Source: Fidelibacterota bacterium
Lineage (GTDB): Bacteria > Fidelibacterota > UBA8477 > JABMPR01
Assembly (NCBI GenBank): GCA_016844945.1
Contig: JAERTJ010000060.1
Location: forward strand, 1 to 64,000
Direction: 5' to 3'
Length of the DNA stretch: 64,000 nt
Within the stretch, counting starts at the first letter, position 1. Every line of letters starts with the position of its first letter. Shown here piece by piece: positions 27,857 to 37,017 of this stretch. The notes beneath the pieces were generated by a model that made no database searches, was not told where the DNA came from, and was given only the letters and a program-made list of their open reading frames with translations. A program made the position numbers and the translations under genes.

Positions 27857-29531
27857 GATTCTTGTATCGATCTGAAGTTATCTCAATAATCGATGAATGA
27901 TTTTTACTACAGGTCTTCTCATAACTCGATTTGAAAGTATCCAAGTCATTTGCCTGTAAATAAGGAATGCCAAAGAGCCTGGCTGCATTTTCCATTCGCA
28001 AGTCATGGGGCGTTCCAAAATATTCTTCGAAGACATCTGTCTCAGCTTGAACAGGTAAAAAATTAAAAATGCCACCACCATTATTGTTGATGAGTACAAT
28101 AACAATGGGCTGCGATGATGCTTTGACCAGAGCAAGTGAATTAACATCATGCAGGAAAGCCAGGTCACCAATTAGGAGTGTTAGGGGTGTATCTGTGGAA
28201 GATTGAATACCGGCGGCAGTCGCCAGGAGACCATCGATACCACTGGTTCCACGATTGGCAAAAATTCTCCCTGAGGATTTTTGGCTTGAGGCAAACATTT
28301 CCATTTCCCGAATTGCCAGGCTGTTCCCAAGCATGAGGGAATGATTCTGAGGTATGGTTTCAGAAATGATTTTACTGACATGAGGCTCACTAAACTCTAT
28401 TGCTGAAGCAAGCTCAGAACGCACGAGTTTTCGGGTTGTCTGCTCAACTTCACGCCATAATATCAGGTAGTTTGAGTCAAAGGCAGGCAGGGTGGACGGG
28501 AGGCTTAAAAAGAAATCATTTAAATCTATCTGGAGTGTTATATCGACTTGATGATTTGGGTCAATACGCTCAGGTGTAGTCTTGATGGCAACATAATAAA
28601 TCTGTGGGTCATTCAGAAATGTCAGCAGCCGCTTTGAGGTAAAGGCACCCCCCAAATGTATCAGCAATTCAGGTTTGATTTCCCTGAGCCGGCTATGGAG
28701 CAGAGAAAGATCGAAATGGTTGATGACATTAGGATGTCTGGTGTATCTCAGCTCCGATTGGACATCGGGTAGTATGGGACAGTTCAATGCCGTTGCTAAT
28801 TTGAGGATATTCTCATTGTGTTGGTCTTGAAGACCCCGTCCTACAACAATTAGCCCCGATTGACTCGCTTTGATTTTATCAACAATCTGTTCAATTGTGT
28901 CGGTTGGTATAGGTAAAACCTCAGGGATCATGGGCTTATATATGCTCTCAGACAGCGCCCATTGTTTTTCATCAACTGAGGATTCATGAACGTGATCATC
29001 AGTGGGCAAAAGAGGTTCTCTGAACATGCAATTTAGGTGGGTTGGTCCTGGTCTGATGCCTACTGTACGGGTGTAAAGTTCATCAACAATGGTTAATGTC
29101 TGATTCAATGATCCACCATTGTCAGGAGGTAGTAGATTCCTGGCAAATCTTGTGTAGTTGCAATAGATGTTTTCCTGGAAAATGGCCTGGTTTGCTCCCA
29201 CATCGATCAGCTCTGGTGGTCGATCTGCACTGAGGATAATGAGAGGGATATTATCCATTGAAGCTTCAATTACTGCCGGGAAATAGTTAGCAACAGCAGT
29301 TCCAGACGTACAAATCAACACAGCAGGAGTGCCAGTCGTCCGAGCATGCCCCAAAGCGAAATAGGCAGCTCCGCGCTCATCATAGTGAATGGTTGTCTTT
29401 GCTCTCGGGTTTCTTGCAGCAGCCACAGTGAGGGGGGTGGATCGAGATCCAGGTGAAATCACAAAGCGGGTCGATCCCAGACGGATCAACTCTTCAATGA
29501 TCCACTCGCTAGCTGTCAGGTTTGTTGTCAT
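27813..29531 (-). CDS. menD: SEPHCHC synthase (MenD)
   Basis: Thiamine-diphosphate enzyme joining isochorismate and 2-oxoglutarate, the first committed menaquinone step. 572 residues. The N-terminus RFVISPGSRSTPLTVAAARNP, the ThDP-activating glutamate in IHYDERGAAYFALG, TSGTAVANYFPAVIEA and the ThDP/Mg-binding GDLAFLHDVNSL to NNNGGGIFNFLP are all as in MenD. A 168-base gap with no gene separates it from menF upstream; no convincing promoter was found there. Confidence 0.96.
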   Translation of the reverse strand: MTTNLTASEWIIEELIRLGSTRFVISPGSRSTPLTVAAARNPRAKTTIHYDERGAAYFALGHARTTGTPAVLICTSGTAVANYFPAVIEASMDNIPLIILSADRPPELIDVGANQAIFQENIYCNYTRFARNLLPPDNGGSLNQTLTIVDELYTRTVGIRPGPTHLNCMFREPLLPTDDHVHESSVDEKQWALSESIYKPMIPEVLPIPTDTIEQIVDKIKASQSGLIVVGRGLQDQHNENILKLATALNCPILPDVQSELRYTRHPNVINHFDLSLLHSRLREIKPELLIHLGGAFTSKRLLTFLNDPQIYYVAIKTTPERIDPNHQVDITLQIDLNDFFLSLPSTLPAFDSNYLILWREVEQTTRKLVRSELASAIEFSEPHVSKIISETIPQNHSLMLGNSLAIREMEMFASSQKSSGRIFANRGTSGIDGLLATAAGIQSSTDTPLTLLIGDLAFLHDVNSLALVKASSQPIVIVLINNNGGGIFNFLPVQAETDVFEEYFGTPHDLRMENAARLFGIPYLQANDLDTFKSSYEKTCSKNHSSIIEITSDRYKNHAIHEKIYSTIRES

Positions 29532-29699
29532 ATGCGCAGAGCGTTCCTACTCACGATTGAATGATTCCAGATTGTATTGCATAGGTTTCAATCTAATGAA
29601 AATGCATGTTGAATAAAGTGACAAAAATGATGCTAGGGGTTGCGATAAATGATATCCATCAAGCTAAAAACTGTGGATCCAATGACTGAGATGGGATTT

Positions 29700-31067
29700 T
29701 TACAGATCCAGGGCTTTCAGAAACTTACTGATCTTGTCTTCTATTTCCTGCCACTCCTCGGAGGGGTCCGATCCCAGAACAATGCCAGCACCAGAATACA
29801 GGGATACCCGTTCTCGTTCGATGAGGGCTGAACGAATACCGACCACAAATTCTGTGTGATCATGACCTACAAACCCGATGGGTGCAGCGTACCAACCACG
29901 ATTGAAAGGCTCCAGGGATTTGATGGCATCTAAAGCGATATGAGTCGGAAATCCACCCATGGCAGGGGTGGGGTGCAGGTCTTTCACCAGGTCAGCATCG
30001 CTGGTTCTGGCATCGAGTTCACCAACAAAATGCTTACAGAGGTGTTGAACATGAGAAAGTTTGGTGATCTGTACATCTTCATCAACGACGAGTTGGGAGC
30101 AATGTTTCGATAGTACTGAATGAATGACGTCCACAACAATACTATGCTCTCTTACCTCTTTCTCAGAATTTAATAGAGCCTTTGCATAGCGTTCATCGTC
30201 CCTGGTAGTTTTACCTCGGGGTCGTGTACCTGCAATGGCTTCTGTATGAATGGTTCGCCCTTGCCGTTTGAATAACCGCTCTGGTGTAGCACCCAAAAAC
30301 GCATGACCTTCATCGGTCTGGAAATAAAAGTTAAATGTCTCTTCAGACATTCTCCTTAAGCGAAGCAAGTAGGCAACCGGGTCAACTGGATCGTTAAAGG
30401 TGAGTGTGGCCTTGCGGGCGAGAACCACCTTTTCGTAGAGTTGGGAATCCATATCCGCGAGTGCGCTCTTGAGTGAGGTTTGCCATTCCTCTCGATCAGG
30501 GAAATCCTGGCGATGAAGTATGGTTCGCTCCTCCCAATCACTCAAGGTCATTTCAGATTGAACATCCTCAAGTTGCTTGATGAGGTCAACGAATTGATCA
30601 TCACAATCCCTTTCCTGAAGGTAGTTACATACCAGGAAGTTTCCAGCTGCAGACCGGTGAAGCTCAAACTGTGGGATAACAAACCGATACGCACCAAAAC
30701 TTTGCCACTCCTCGGCAGGGAGTCCTTCATGATCAAACTGGATGCCTCCATAATATCTTAACTCAGGGTATTCAGGGTTAAGTAATTCTCTGAGACGAAT
30801 AAATAGATCATGCAAATCAGGAATCTCTGAACCGGAAATTTCATGGGCAATACCCACTCCAGCCATCTTGAATTCCTGGTTTCTATTGGCCCAGTACGTC
30901 TTTGTAGTAATGGATTGACAGGCCAGCCACTGCATGGCGGCGACATTCTCCACCTCAACTTTACACCTGACTATTCTTGGTTTTTCAAAGGGGGGGAGCT
31001 CAAAGCAAGAACGCTCCAATTCTTCAAGGAGACGAATTTTTGCAGACGGGAAAGAGAGTGTATCCAT
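29700..31067 (-). CDS. menF: Isochorismate synthase (MenF/EntC family)
   Basis: Chorismate-utilising enzyme producing isochorismate. 455 residues, with the conserved C-terminal catalytic domain: FLGATPERLFKR, EAIAGTRPRGKTTRDDERYA, LHPTPAMGGFPTHIALD, FNRGWYAAPIGFVG and SLYSGAGIVLGSDPSEEW. The last residues fit isochorismate synthases rather than anthranilate or aminodeoxychorismate synthases, and the operon confirms it. It is the first gene of the minus-strand men cluster, divergent from the NlpC/P60 gene; the roughly 218-base intergenic region should hold both promoters. Confidence 0.95.
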   Translation of the reverse strand: MDTLSFPSAKIRLLEELERSCFELPPFEKPRIVRCKVEVENVAAMQWLACQSITTKTYWANRNQEFKMAGVGIAHEISGSEIPDLHDLFIRLRELLNPEYPELRYYGGIQFDHEGLPAEEWQSFGAYRFVIPQFELHRSAAGNFLVCNYLQERDCDDQFVDLIKQLEDVQSEMTLSDWEERTILHRQDFPDREEWQTSLKSALADMDSQLYEKVVLARKATLTFNDPVDPVAYLLRLRRMSEETFNFYFQTDEGHAFLGATPERLFKRQGRTIHTEAIAGTRPRGKTTRDDERYAKALLNSEKEVREHSIVVDVIHSVLSKHCSQLVVDEDVQITKLSHVQHLCKHFVGELDARTSDADLVKDLHPTPAMGGFPTHIALDAIKSLEPFNRGWYAAPIGFVGHDHTEFVVGIRSALIERERVSLYSGAGIVLGSDPSEEWQEIEDKISKFLKALDL

Positions 31068-31285
31068 GGAGAATAGATTGAACTCTTAATTTATAGATGG
31101 GGGAATTGGTTGGATGTATTCACGTGCATCACCTAGCATGGCGACTATTTACTGTAAAGCTTAGAGGTGGGCAAACAAATTCTTACCGCTGGATCAGGTT
31201 TGATGTCAGGTGGTTGGCCTGAATTTAGCAAACCTTGTTTCGCTGTAATCACCGATTAAATTCGTCCTCGCAAAGGAGGGGCACA

Positions 31286-32077
31286 GTGGCCTTAGATAAG
31301 CTAACCAACGTGAGCATCGCTTTTATATACCGGGAAGGCTCATTCAAATCAGAGACGACCTCACAGACTTTCCTTGGGGAAACACTGGTGGTTCTAGAAG
31401 AGCAGAATGACTGGTTCCGCATCAGGCAAGAGGATGGCTATGAAGGTTGGATAGCAGGATTCTTTGTGGTTGATAAACCCTTGGACTGGGATAATCATGA
31501 ATTCTACCACCATGGGACTCCAGTGGCCTGGATATTCCAGAGTCCTGATCGTCAATCATCAAGCATAAGAGATATCACCCTGCTCTCAAAATTGCCGGCT
31601 CTTGATTATCAGGAGGGTTGGGTTCAAGTATTGCTGCCCGATGGCACACAAGGTTGGATTGAGAAGCATGCGCGTACCCTTTATTCAGAGGTTGACGTTG
31701 AGCGCTTGGTTCAAACTGCATTCAGTTTCCAGGGTACCCAGTACTTCTGGGCCGGTAGGTCCCCAAAAGGATTTGATTGTTCTGGGTTTGTACAGACTGT
31801 TTTTGGATTGAATGGATTATCATTGCCAAGAGATGCTTACCAACAAGCGGAAATTGGCGAGAAAGTAGATGATAATTATGCCAACTGGCAAATTGGAGAT
31901 CTCATCTATTTTACAGAAAGAGGAGATAGGATTACTCACATTGCCATCTCACTTGGTGATGGTGATTTTATCCATGCCTCAGGGTATGTAAAAATCAATA
32001 GTATCAATCCGGATCATAAAGAAATTTACATTGAAAAATATGCCGCAATCTTTACGAAGACGATGCGTGTACTCTAA
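31286..32077 (+). CDS. NlpC/P60 peptidase with SH3b domains, YkfC-like
   Basis: Predicted murein-peptide endopeptidase of 263 residues. The start is placed at GTG 31286 because AAGGAGGGG (31272-31280) lies just upstream; longer TTG starts have no such site. No signal peptide follows, so the protein should be cytoplasmic. Two SH3b-like domains (about 1-60 and 70-125) precede the NlpC/P60 domain, whose Cys165 (FDCSGF) and His218 (THIAISLG) form the catalytic pair. This layout resembles YkfC, which cleaves gamma-D-Glu-diamino acid bonds in recycled murein peptides. The epimerase at 9464 would supply a matching activity. The link is inferred. Confidence 0.82.
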   Translation: MALDKLTNVSIAFIYREGSFKSETTSQTFLGETLVVLEEQNDWFRIRQEDGYEGWIAGFFVVDKPLDWDNHEFYHHGTPVAWIFQSPDRQSSSIRDITLLSKLPALDYQEGWVQVLLPDGTQGWIEKHARTLYSEVDVERLVQTAFSFQGTQYFWAGRSPKGFDCSGFVQTVFGLNGLSLPRDAYQQAEIGEKVDDNYANWQIGDLIYFTERGDRITHIAISLGDGDFIHASGYVKINSINPDHKEIYIEKYAAIFTKTMRVL

Positions 32078-32096
32078 AGAAGAAGTTTTATAAACT

Positions 32097-33119
32097 ATGG
32101 ATGCTGGAAAAAAAGATAGAAAACCGATCCTGTTATCAGGAATTCAACCCTCTGGTCATTTAGCACTGGGAAATTATGTCGGGGCAATGCGCAACTGGGT
32201 CAATCTCCAGGAAGATTACCTCGGTATATTTATTGTTGTGGATTTACATGCTATTACCGTACGACAAAAACCTGCGGATCTGAGGAATCGGTGTCTCTCA
32301 TTTGCCGCCCAATATCTGGCAGCCGGTATTGATCCAGAAGAGAATGTGATATTTATTCAATCCCATGTCCCCCAGCACGCAGAACTCTCCTGGGTGTTGA
32401 ATTGTTATACCTATATGGGTGAGTTAAATCGCATGACACAGTTCAAAGATAAATCCAAGCGTCATGACGATAATATCAATGCCGGGTTATATTCATATCC
32501 AGCACTCATGGCTGCAGACATTCTTTTGTACCAGACAGATCTTGTTCCCGTAGGAGCTGATCAGAAACAGCATCTTGAGCTGACCCGCGATATAGCAAAC
32601 CGATTCAACAATACCTACAGCCCCACATTCAAAGTCCCAGAACCTTTTATCCCAAAAGCTGGTGCTCGAATAATGAGTTTGCAGGATGCAGATAAGAAGA
32701 TGTCCAAATCTGATGACAATGAGAATAATTACATCTCTCTCCTGGACCCCCCGGATGTGTTGAGACGAAAAATTAAACGGGCTGTCACTGATTCCGCTCG
32801 TGAAATCACTCCAGACTCAGTGAACAGTTCTGGAATCGGGAATTTGCTCACAATTTATTCTGTCCTGAACGATTCGACCCCAGAATCGGTGGCACAAAAG
32901 TTTGAGGGACAGATGTATAGCAATTTTAAGGGTGAGTTAGCCGACTCACTGGTTGCTTTTCTGGAGCCATTTCAGGATAAATACCACAAAATCATGAGTG
33001 ATAAAACCTATCTAACAGGCATTCTGGATGAAGGTGCTGAACGCGCCAAATACATGGCATCAAGAACCTTGAGTAAGGTTCATCGAAAAATTGGGCTTGT
33101 TGCGCCAGGCCGCAAGTAA
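32097..33119 (+). CDS. trpS: Tryptophanyl-tRNA synthetase
   Basis: Class I aminoacyl-tRNA synthetase for tryptophan, 340 residues, the usual bacterial size. The HIGH-type motif is in [17 protein letters not shown], QPSGxLxLGNY being the TrpS form, and the KMSKS loop is exact at residues 201-205. It starts 19 bases after the NlpC/P60 gene and ends two bases before scpA, so it sits inside an operon. No tryptophan leader or T-box-like structure was recognised. Confidence 0.97.
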   Translation: MDAGKKDRKPILLSGIQPSGHLALGNYVGAMRNWVNLQEDYLGIFIVVDLHAITVRQKPADLRNRCLSFAAQYLAAGIDPEENVIFIQSHVPQHAELSWVLNCYTYMGELNRMTQFKDKSKRHDDNINAGLYSYPALMAADILLYQTDLVPVGADQKQHLELTRDIANRFNNTYSPTFKVPEPFIPKAGARIMSLQDADKKMSKSDDNENNYISLLDPPDVLRRKIKRAVTDSAREITPDSVNSSGIGNLLTIYSVLNDSTPESVAQKFEGQMYSNFKGELADSLVAFLEPFQDKYHKIMSDKTYLTGILDEGAERAKYMASRTLSKVHRKIGLVAPGRK

Positions 33120-33121
33120 GC

Positions 33122-33850
33122 ATGAATAAAAATCATCGCATTGATCTGGAAATGTTTGAAGGTCCCCTGGATCTTCTACTCTTCCTTATCAAGCGGGATG
33201 AATTGAATATTTATGATATTCCCATTGCTGAAATCACTAAAAACTTTCTAGAGTATGTCAAATTAGCCAAGGAACTGAAGCTGCACACTGCAGGTGACTT
33301 TGTGCTTATGGCGGCAACCCTGATGAAAATTAAAGCTCGTATGTTGCTCCCTATCGAGAGCGATGGCGATGAGGAAATTGAAGATCCAAGAACAGAGTTG
33401 ATGAATATGTTGTTGGAGTATAAACGTTACAAGGAAGCAACGATTAATTTTGCCGATATGGAACGTTTTGAGCGCCCGCACTACTATCATGTTCCAGTAT
33501 CATTTAAACCAACTGAGGATGATCAGACCGCCATATTGGAAGATGTCAAACTTTATGATATCATGCTGACTTTTCAATATCTCATCAAAAACTTTGAGGA
33601 GCCAGTGACACACTCTGTGGCTGTTGAAGAAGTGACCCTTTCCGAACAGGTTGGTTTTCTGAGTGGACTGCTACAGGCAAAGTCAAAATTAACCTTCTCC
33701 AGTTTGCTCGAAAAATTTGAGTCTCGTCTAATCGTTGTGGTCACTTTTCTAGCCGTCCTGGAGATGCTACGGAATAAACAGATCAAGGTGAAACAATCAG
33801 ATCTGTTTGATGATTTACTCATATCGCGAGGTAGACAGTTTGGAAATTAA
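33122..33850 (+). CDS. scpA: Segregation and condensation protein A
   Basis: Kleisin subunit of the SMC-ScpAB condensin that organises the chromosome. 242 residues. The N-terminal FEGPLDLLLFLIKRDELNIYDIPI pattern (here starting at about residue 13) is the ScpA signature, followed by AATLMKIKARMLLP; the C-terminal winged helix ends the protein. scpB overlaps its 3' end. The smc gene is not in this window. Confidence 0.95.
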   Translation: MNKNHRIDLEMFEGPLDLLLFLIKRDELNIYDIPIAEITKNFLEYVKLAKELKLHTAGDFVLMAATLMKIKARMLLPIESDGDEEIEDPRTELMNMLLEYKRYKEATINFADMERFERPHYYHVPVSFKPTEDDQTAILEDVKLYDIMLTFQYLIKNFEEPVTHSVAVEEVTLSEQVGFLSGLLQAKSKLTFSSLLEKFESRLIVVVTFLAVLEMLRNKQIKVKQSDLFDDLLISRGRQFGN

Positions 33851-34394
33851 AGAGTTAAAACAAATCGTTGAGGCATTGTTGATTGCCACCCCGGAACCCC
33901 TAACCCAAAATCGTTTTAATGTCTGTCTGGGGGATAGTGAAGCCAAAGCACCTTTAAATGAGATTATAGGTGAACTCCAAAAAGAGTATGAGAAAACCAA
34001 TCGATCATTTTTTATCAAGGAAATTGCGGGTGGGTACCAGATCGTGACCCGCGCTGAGTTTGAGCCGCATATCAAGGGACTTTTCTCAAAATCCGGTAAA
34101 TTGCGTCTATCCCAGGCAGCACTGGAGACTCTGGCTATTGTCAGTTATCGTCAACCTGTTACACGTAATGATATTGAATCCATTCGGGGAGTCAGTTCTG
34201 ATTCTTCATTGAGAACTTTGTTAGATCGAAAACTGCTGGAAATAAGAGGTCGTGAAGATGGTCCTGGTCGGGCACTACTCTATAGAACCAGCACCGAGTT
34301 TTTGCAGTATTTCGGTCTGAATTCAGTAAAAGATCTGCCCAAATTAAGGGAAGTTGAAGACATTCTAGCCGAGGATCAGGACGAGCTGGTTTGA
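33840..34394 (+). CDS. scpB: Segregation and condensation protein B
   Basis: Winged-helix partner of ScpA in the SMC complex. The start is set at TTG 33840, giving 184 residues beginning LEIKELKQIVEALLIATPEP as in typical ScpB proteins, with GAGGT (about 33828-33832) seven bases upstream. In-frame TTG/ATG codons at 33807/33810 would add residues from inside scpA and look less likely. RLSQAALETLAIVSYRQPVT and IESIRGVSSDSSLRTLLDR are the conserved winged-helix segments. It overlaps scpA by 11 bases. Confidence 0.9.
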   Translation: MEIKELKQIVEALLIATPEPLTQNRFNVCLGDSEAKAPLNEIIGELQKEYEKTNRSFFIKEIAGGYQIVTRAEFEPHIKGLFSKSGKLRLSQAALETLAIVSYRQPVTRNDIESIRGVSSDSSLRTLLDRKLLEIRGREDGPGRALLYRTSTEFLQYFGLNSVKDLPKLREVEDILAEDQDELV

Positions 34395-34441
34395 ATATCT
34401 AATGGGTTGTGAATTGGGTTCACCCGATCATCCTGAGTACA

Positions 34442-35182
34442 ATGACTGAAAATTCAGAAACACCCATCCGGTTTAATCGATATCTGGCAATTGCTGGACT
34501 GGGGTCACGTCGTGTGTGTGATGACTTGATTCAGAGGGGACTGGTGACGGTTAATGGCGAAGTGGAGAAAAATCCGGCGGTCAGAATCATCCCGGGTCAG
34601 GATGAAGTGATATTCCAGGGAAATAAAATTCATCTGGAACCAACGCTTCATTATTATCTGCTCAATAAACCTCCTCAAGTCATTACCACTACCAATGATC
34701 CATATGGCAGAACTACCATCATTGACTTGATACCTTCAGACGATAGAATATATCCAGTAGGAAGGTTGGACTTTGATACGACAGGCGCTATTATCCTCAC
34801 CAATGATGGAGATATGGCTTATTCTCTTACTCATCCCAAATTTCAGATACCAAAGACCTATGCAGTCAGGGTACTCGGTCAGGTCAGTCGTGAAGATCTT
34901 GAGCGCTTACCGCTTGGCATAAATATTGAAGCTAAAACACCTGCAATCGCTGAGGTCTTAGACTATCAATATCAAGAAAGATTTACTGAGGTTCGCCTGG
35001 TATTGAGAGAGGGACGCAAACGAGAGATTAAAAGAATATTTATGGCTCTGGGGCACAAGGTGGTCAAGCTCCATCGAGAGCAATTCGCATTTTTACGAGT
35101 GGATGATTTAGCGCCGGGCAAGTTCCGTGAACTATCATCAACTGAGATTCAAAAATTGAAGGAGTTGGCGCATGGACATTAA
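34442..35182 (+). CDS. rluB: Pseudouridine synthase, RsuA/RluB family
   Basis: Enzyme isomerising a uridine in ribosomal RNA. With the ATG at 34442 it has 246 residues; an upstream in-frame GTG at 34409 has no ribosome site and adds a non-conserved stretch. An N-terminal S4 RNA-binding domain (RFNRYLAIAGLGSRRVCDDLI) is followed by the catalytic core with Asp110 in GRLDFDTTGAIILTNDG and KTYAVRVLG. The KRIFMALGHKVVKLHRE segment fits RluB (23S U2605) better than RsuA, and the scpAB-rluB order is common in bacteria. The exact rRNA target is inferred from that. Confidence 0.88.
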   Translation: MTENSETPIRFNRYLAIAGLGSRRVCDDLIQRGLVTVNGEVEKNPAVRIIPGQDEVIFQGNKIHLEPTLHYYLLNKPPQVITTTNDPYGRTTIIDLIPSDDRIYPVGRLDFDTTGAIILTNDGDMAYSLTHPKFQIPKTYAVRVLGQVSREDLERLPLGINIEAKTPAIAEVLDYQYQERFTEVRLVLREGRKREIKRIFMALGHKVVKLHREQFAFLRVDDLAPGKFRELSSTEIQKLKELAHGH

Positions 35183-36881
35183 GGGAAAACGGATCATGAT
35201 TTTTGGTGGCTGGGGTCTTGTAGGTCAAGCCATTGCAAAACAATTATTAGAAGAACAACCCTCAGAGCTGATTGTGACATCCCTGAGAAAAAATGAAGCT
35301 GATGAAATTCACACCATTCTTAAGAACCATCCCTTAAATAAAGGAACCAGGATCACCTCAGTTCATGGTGATCTTTTTGTACGCGATGAACTATCCTATC
35401 TTTCAAAGGCTGATATCTACTCAAAACCCGAACAGGTTGAGCTGCTTATCCATGACATTTACGATGACCTGGGACCTGATATAATCCACAATTCAAAATT
35501 GTACCAGATCATGGATGAATACAAACCCCAGGTTTTGATTGACTGCATCAATACTGCTACAGCATTCGCCTATCAAAATGTCTACCAGATTGTCGCTGAA
35601 TTGCGGGCTGAGATTGAGGACATTCGTGGTGGTAAAGAATCCAACAGTCAGTTGATCGAGACGGTTGAGCGGATTATTTCTACACTTTATATCCCACAAC
35701 TCATTCGACACGTCCAAATTTTGATTGAAAGCATGCGCCAGGCGGAAACTCAGCTCTATTTAAAAGTTGGTACAAGTGGGACAGGTGGAATGGGATTTAA
35801 CATCCCATATACACATTCCGAAGATAAGCCGTCCAAAATGCTCATGAGTAAGTCCTCTCTGGCTGGAGCTCATACCATGTTACTCTGGCTGTTGGGACGT
35901 ACACCCCATGCGCCTATCGTTAAGGAAATCAAACCCACAGCAGCCATTGCCTGGAAGAAAATTGGATACGGAAAAGTCGTTCGTCGCGGTAGCCACATAC
36001 CTTTGTATGATGCTCTACCTGGTGAACTGACCGTCTTAGGCGATGAATTGGTTAAAACCCCTGAGACCAGTTGGAAACGCATGGATAATGAGTTCCTTGA
36101 GTCAGTCTACATTGATGCTGGTGAAAATGGTTATTTCTCTGCTGGTGAATTTTCTGTTCTCACTGGTGAGGGGCAGATGGAGTTTGTTACACCTGAGGAG
36201 ATTGCTGATCTGACACTCTTGGAAATCAAAGGTGGCAATACTGGTAATGATATTATCTCAAGCCTGGATGCATCAGTTCTTGCGCCATCCTACAGGGCAG
36301 GTTTGATCCGAAAAGATGCACTTGAGAAGATGGAAGCACTCGAGGAAAAGACAGGCAAAGATAGTGTGGCATTCGAACTCCTTGGACCCCCACGTCTCAC
36401 AAAACTTCTGTATGAGGTTTACATTTTGAAACGGCTCAAAGGTACGATTAATAGCGTTTTGGATGCTGAGCCAGAAGAGTTAGCCGCTCAAATGGAAGCT
36501 GAAATTTTGGGGAACCAGGAGTTAAGAGCAACTATTCTATCCGTTGGAACCCCTATTCTGCTGAAAGATGGAAGCACTTTCCTTCGAGGGCCAGATATGT
36601 CTGAACCAAATTTTGAAGGGCGTACGGTTCTTGAGATTAATTCTGAAAACATTGAAAAATGGACCAGTGGTGGATGGCTTGATCTCAGGACCAGCAATGT
36701 AAAGCAATGGCAGGATCGTTTGTCAGCCCTCGGTGCGGATATGGAAAAGGAAACCAAACAGGATTACTCTTCTTATTATTTCAGAAATCGGCGGTTTCTC
36801 GGGGGCACGCAGCGTATGGACATAGGTATCATTGTGAATTGGGTGCTTGAGTATGAGGATATGGGGTATCGTATCAAGTAG
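35172..36881 (+). CDS. Rossmann-fold protein of unknown function (569 residues)
   Basis: Not assigned to a known family. The N-terminus IKGKRIMIFGGWGLVGQAIA is a dinucleotide-binding motif of the GxxGxxG type seen in short-chain and extended dehydrogenases, so NAD(P) binding is likely. A central part with VLIDCINTATAFAYQNV resembles extended SDR proteins. The remaining 350 residues, including GTSGTGGMGFNIPYTHSEDK and LTVLGDELVKTPETSWKRMD, are not familiar. The catalytic YxxxK of SDRs was not recognised. Its start overlaps rluB by 11 bases, so it is the last gene of the trpS-scpAB-rluB operon. A terminator-like hairpin follows about 85 bases after its stop. Confidence 0.6.
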   Translation: MDIKGKRIMIFGGWGLVGQAIAKQLLEEQPSELIVTSLRKNEADEIHTILKNHPLNKGTRITSVHGDLFVRDELSYLSKADIYSKPEQVELLIHDIYDDLGPDIIHNSKLYQIMDEYKPQVLIDCINTATAFAYQNVYQIVAELRAEIEDIRGGKESNSQLIETVERIISTLYIPQLIRHVQILIESMRQAETQLYLKVGTSGTGGMGFNIPYTHSEDKPSKMLMSKSSLAGAHTMLLWLLGRTPHAPIVKEIKPTAAIAWKKIGYGKVVRRGSHIPLYDALPGELTVLGDELVKTPETSWKRMDNEFLESVYIDAGENGYFSAGEFSVLTGEGQMEFVTPEEIADLTLLEIKGGNTGNDIISSLDASVLAPSYRAGLIRKDALEKMEALEEKTGKDSVAFELLGPPRLTKLLYEVYILKRLKGTINSVLDAEPEELAAQMEAEILGNQELRATILSVGTPILLKDGSTFLRGPDMSEPNFEGRTVLEINSENIEKWTSGGWLDLRTSNVKQWQDRLSALGADMEKETKQDYSSYYFRNRRFLGGTQRMDIGIIVNWVLEYEDMGYRIK

Positions 36882-36961
36882 AATTTTCCCGTTAGTGTTT
36901 ATAAAATTCAATTATTTAGCGCTGCTATTCTGGGTTGTGTTCGCATCAATGGTCTTCTATA

Positions 36962-36991
36962 TTGCGCCGCTTTGAAACGAATGGATAAAAT
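36962..36991 (+). promoter_or_regulatory. Candidate sigma70-type promoter of cmk-rpsA
   Basis: TTGCGC (36962-36967) and TAAAAT (36986-36991) are spaced 18 bases. The -10 differs from TATAAT at one position; the -35 keeps TTG. Transcription would begin near 36998, about 20 bases before the ATG. A similar block (TATATTGC, 16-17 bases, GGATAAAA) occurs in front of ugd. It overlaps a terminator-like hairpin (36966-37014). Confidence 0.45.
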
Positions 36992-37014
36992 ATTATTGAT
37001 TAAAGCGGCTTTTT
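36966..37014 (+). terminator. Terminator-like hairpin immediately upstream of cmk-rpsA
   Basis: GCCGCTTT (36966-36973) pairs perfectly with AAAGCGGC (37002-37009) around a 28-base AT-rich loop, and TTTTT (37010-37014) follows. It would stop transcripts arriving from the trpS-scpAB-rluB operon three bases before the cmk start codon. The loop holds the candidate -10 box, so RNA started there lacks the 5' arm and would not form this hairpin. Confidence 0.6.
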
Positions 37015-37017
37015 GAA

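Noticed and set aside
31068-31285. Possible riboswitch or leader structure in the menF/NlpC divergent region
   Set aside because: Only a five-base stem (TCAGG/CCTGA near 31206-31222) was seen; no known riboswitch core matched.
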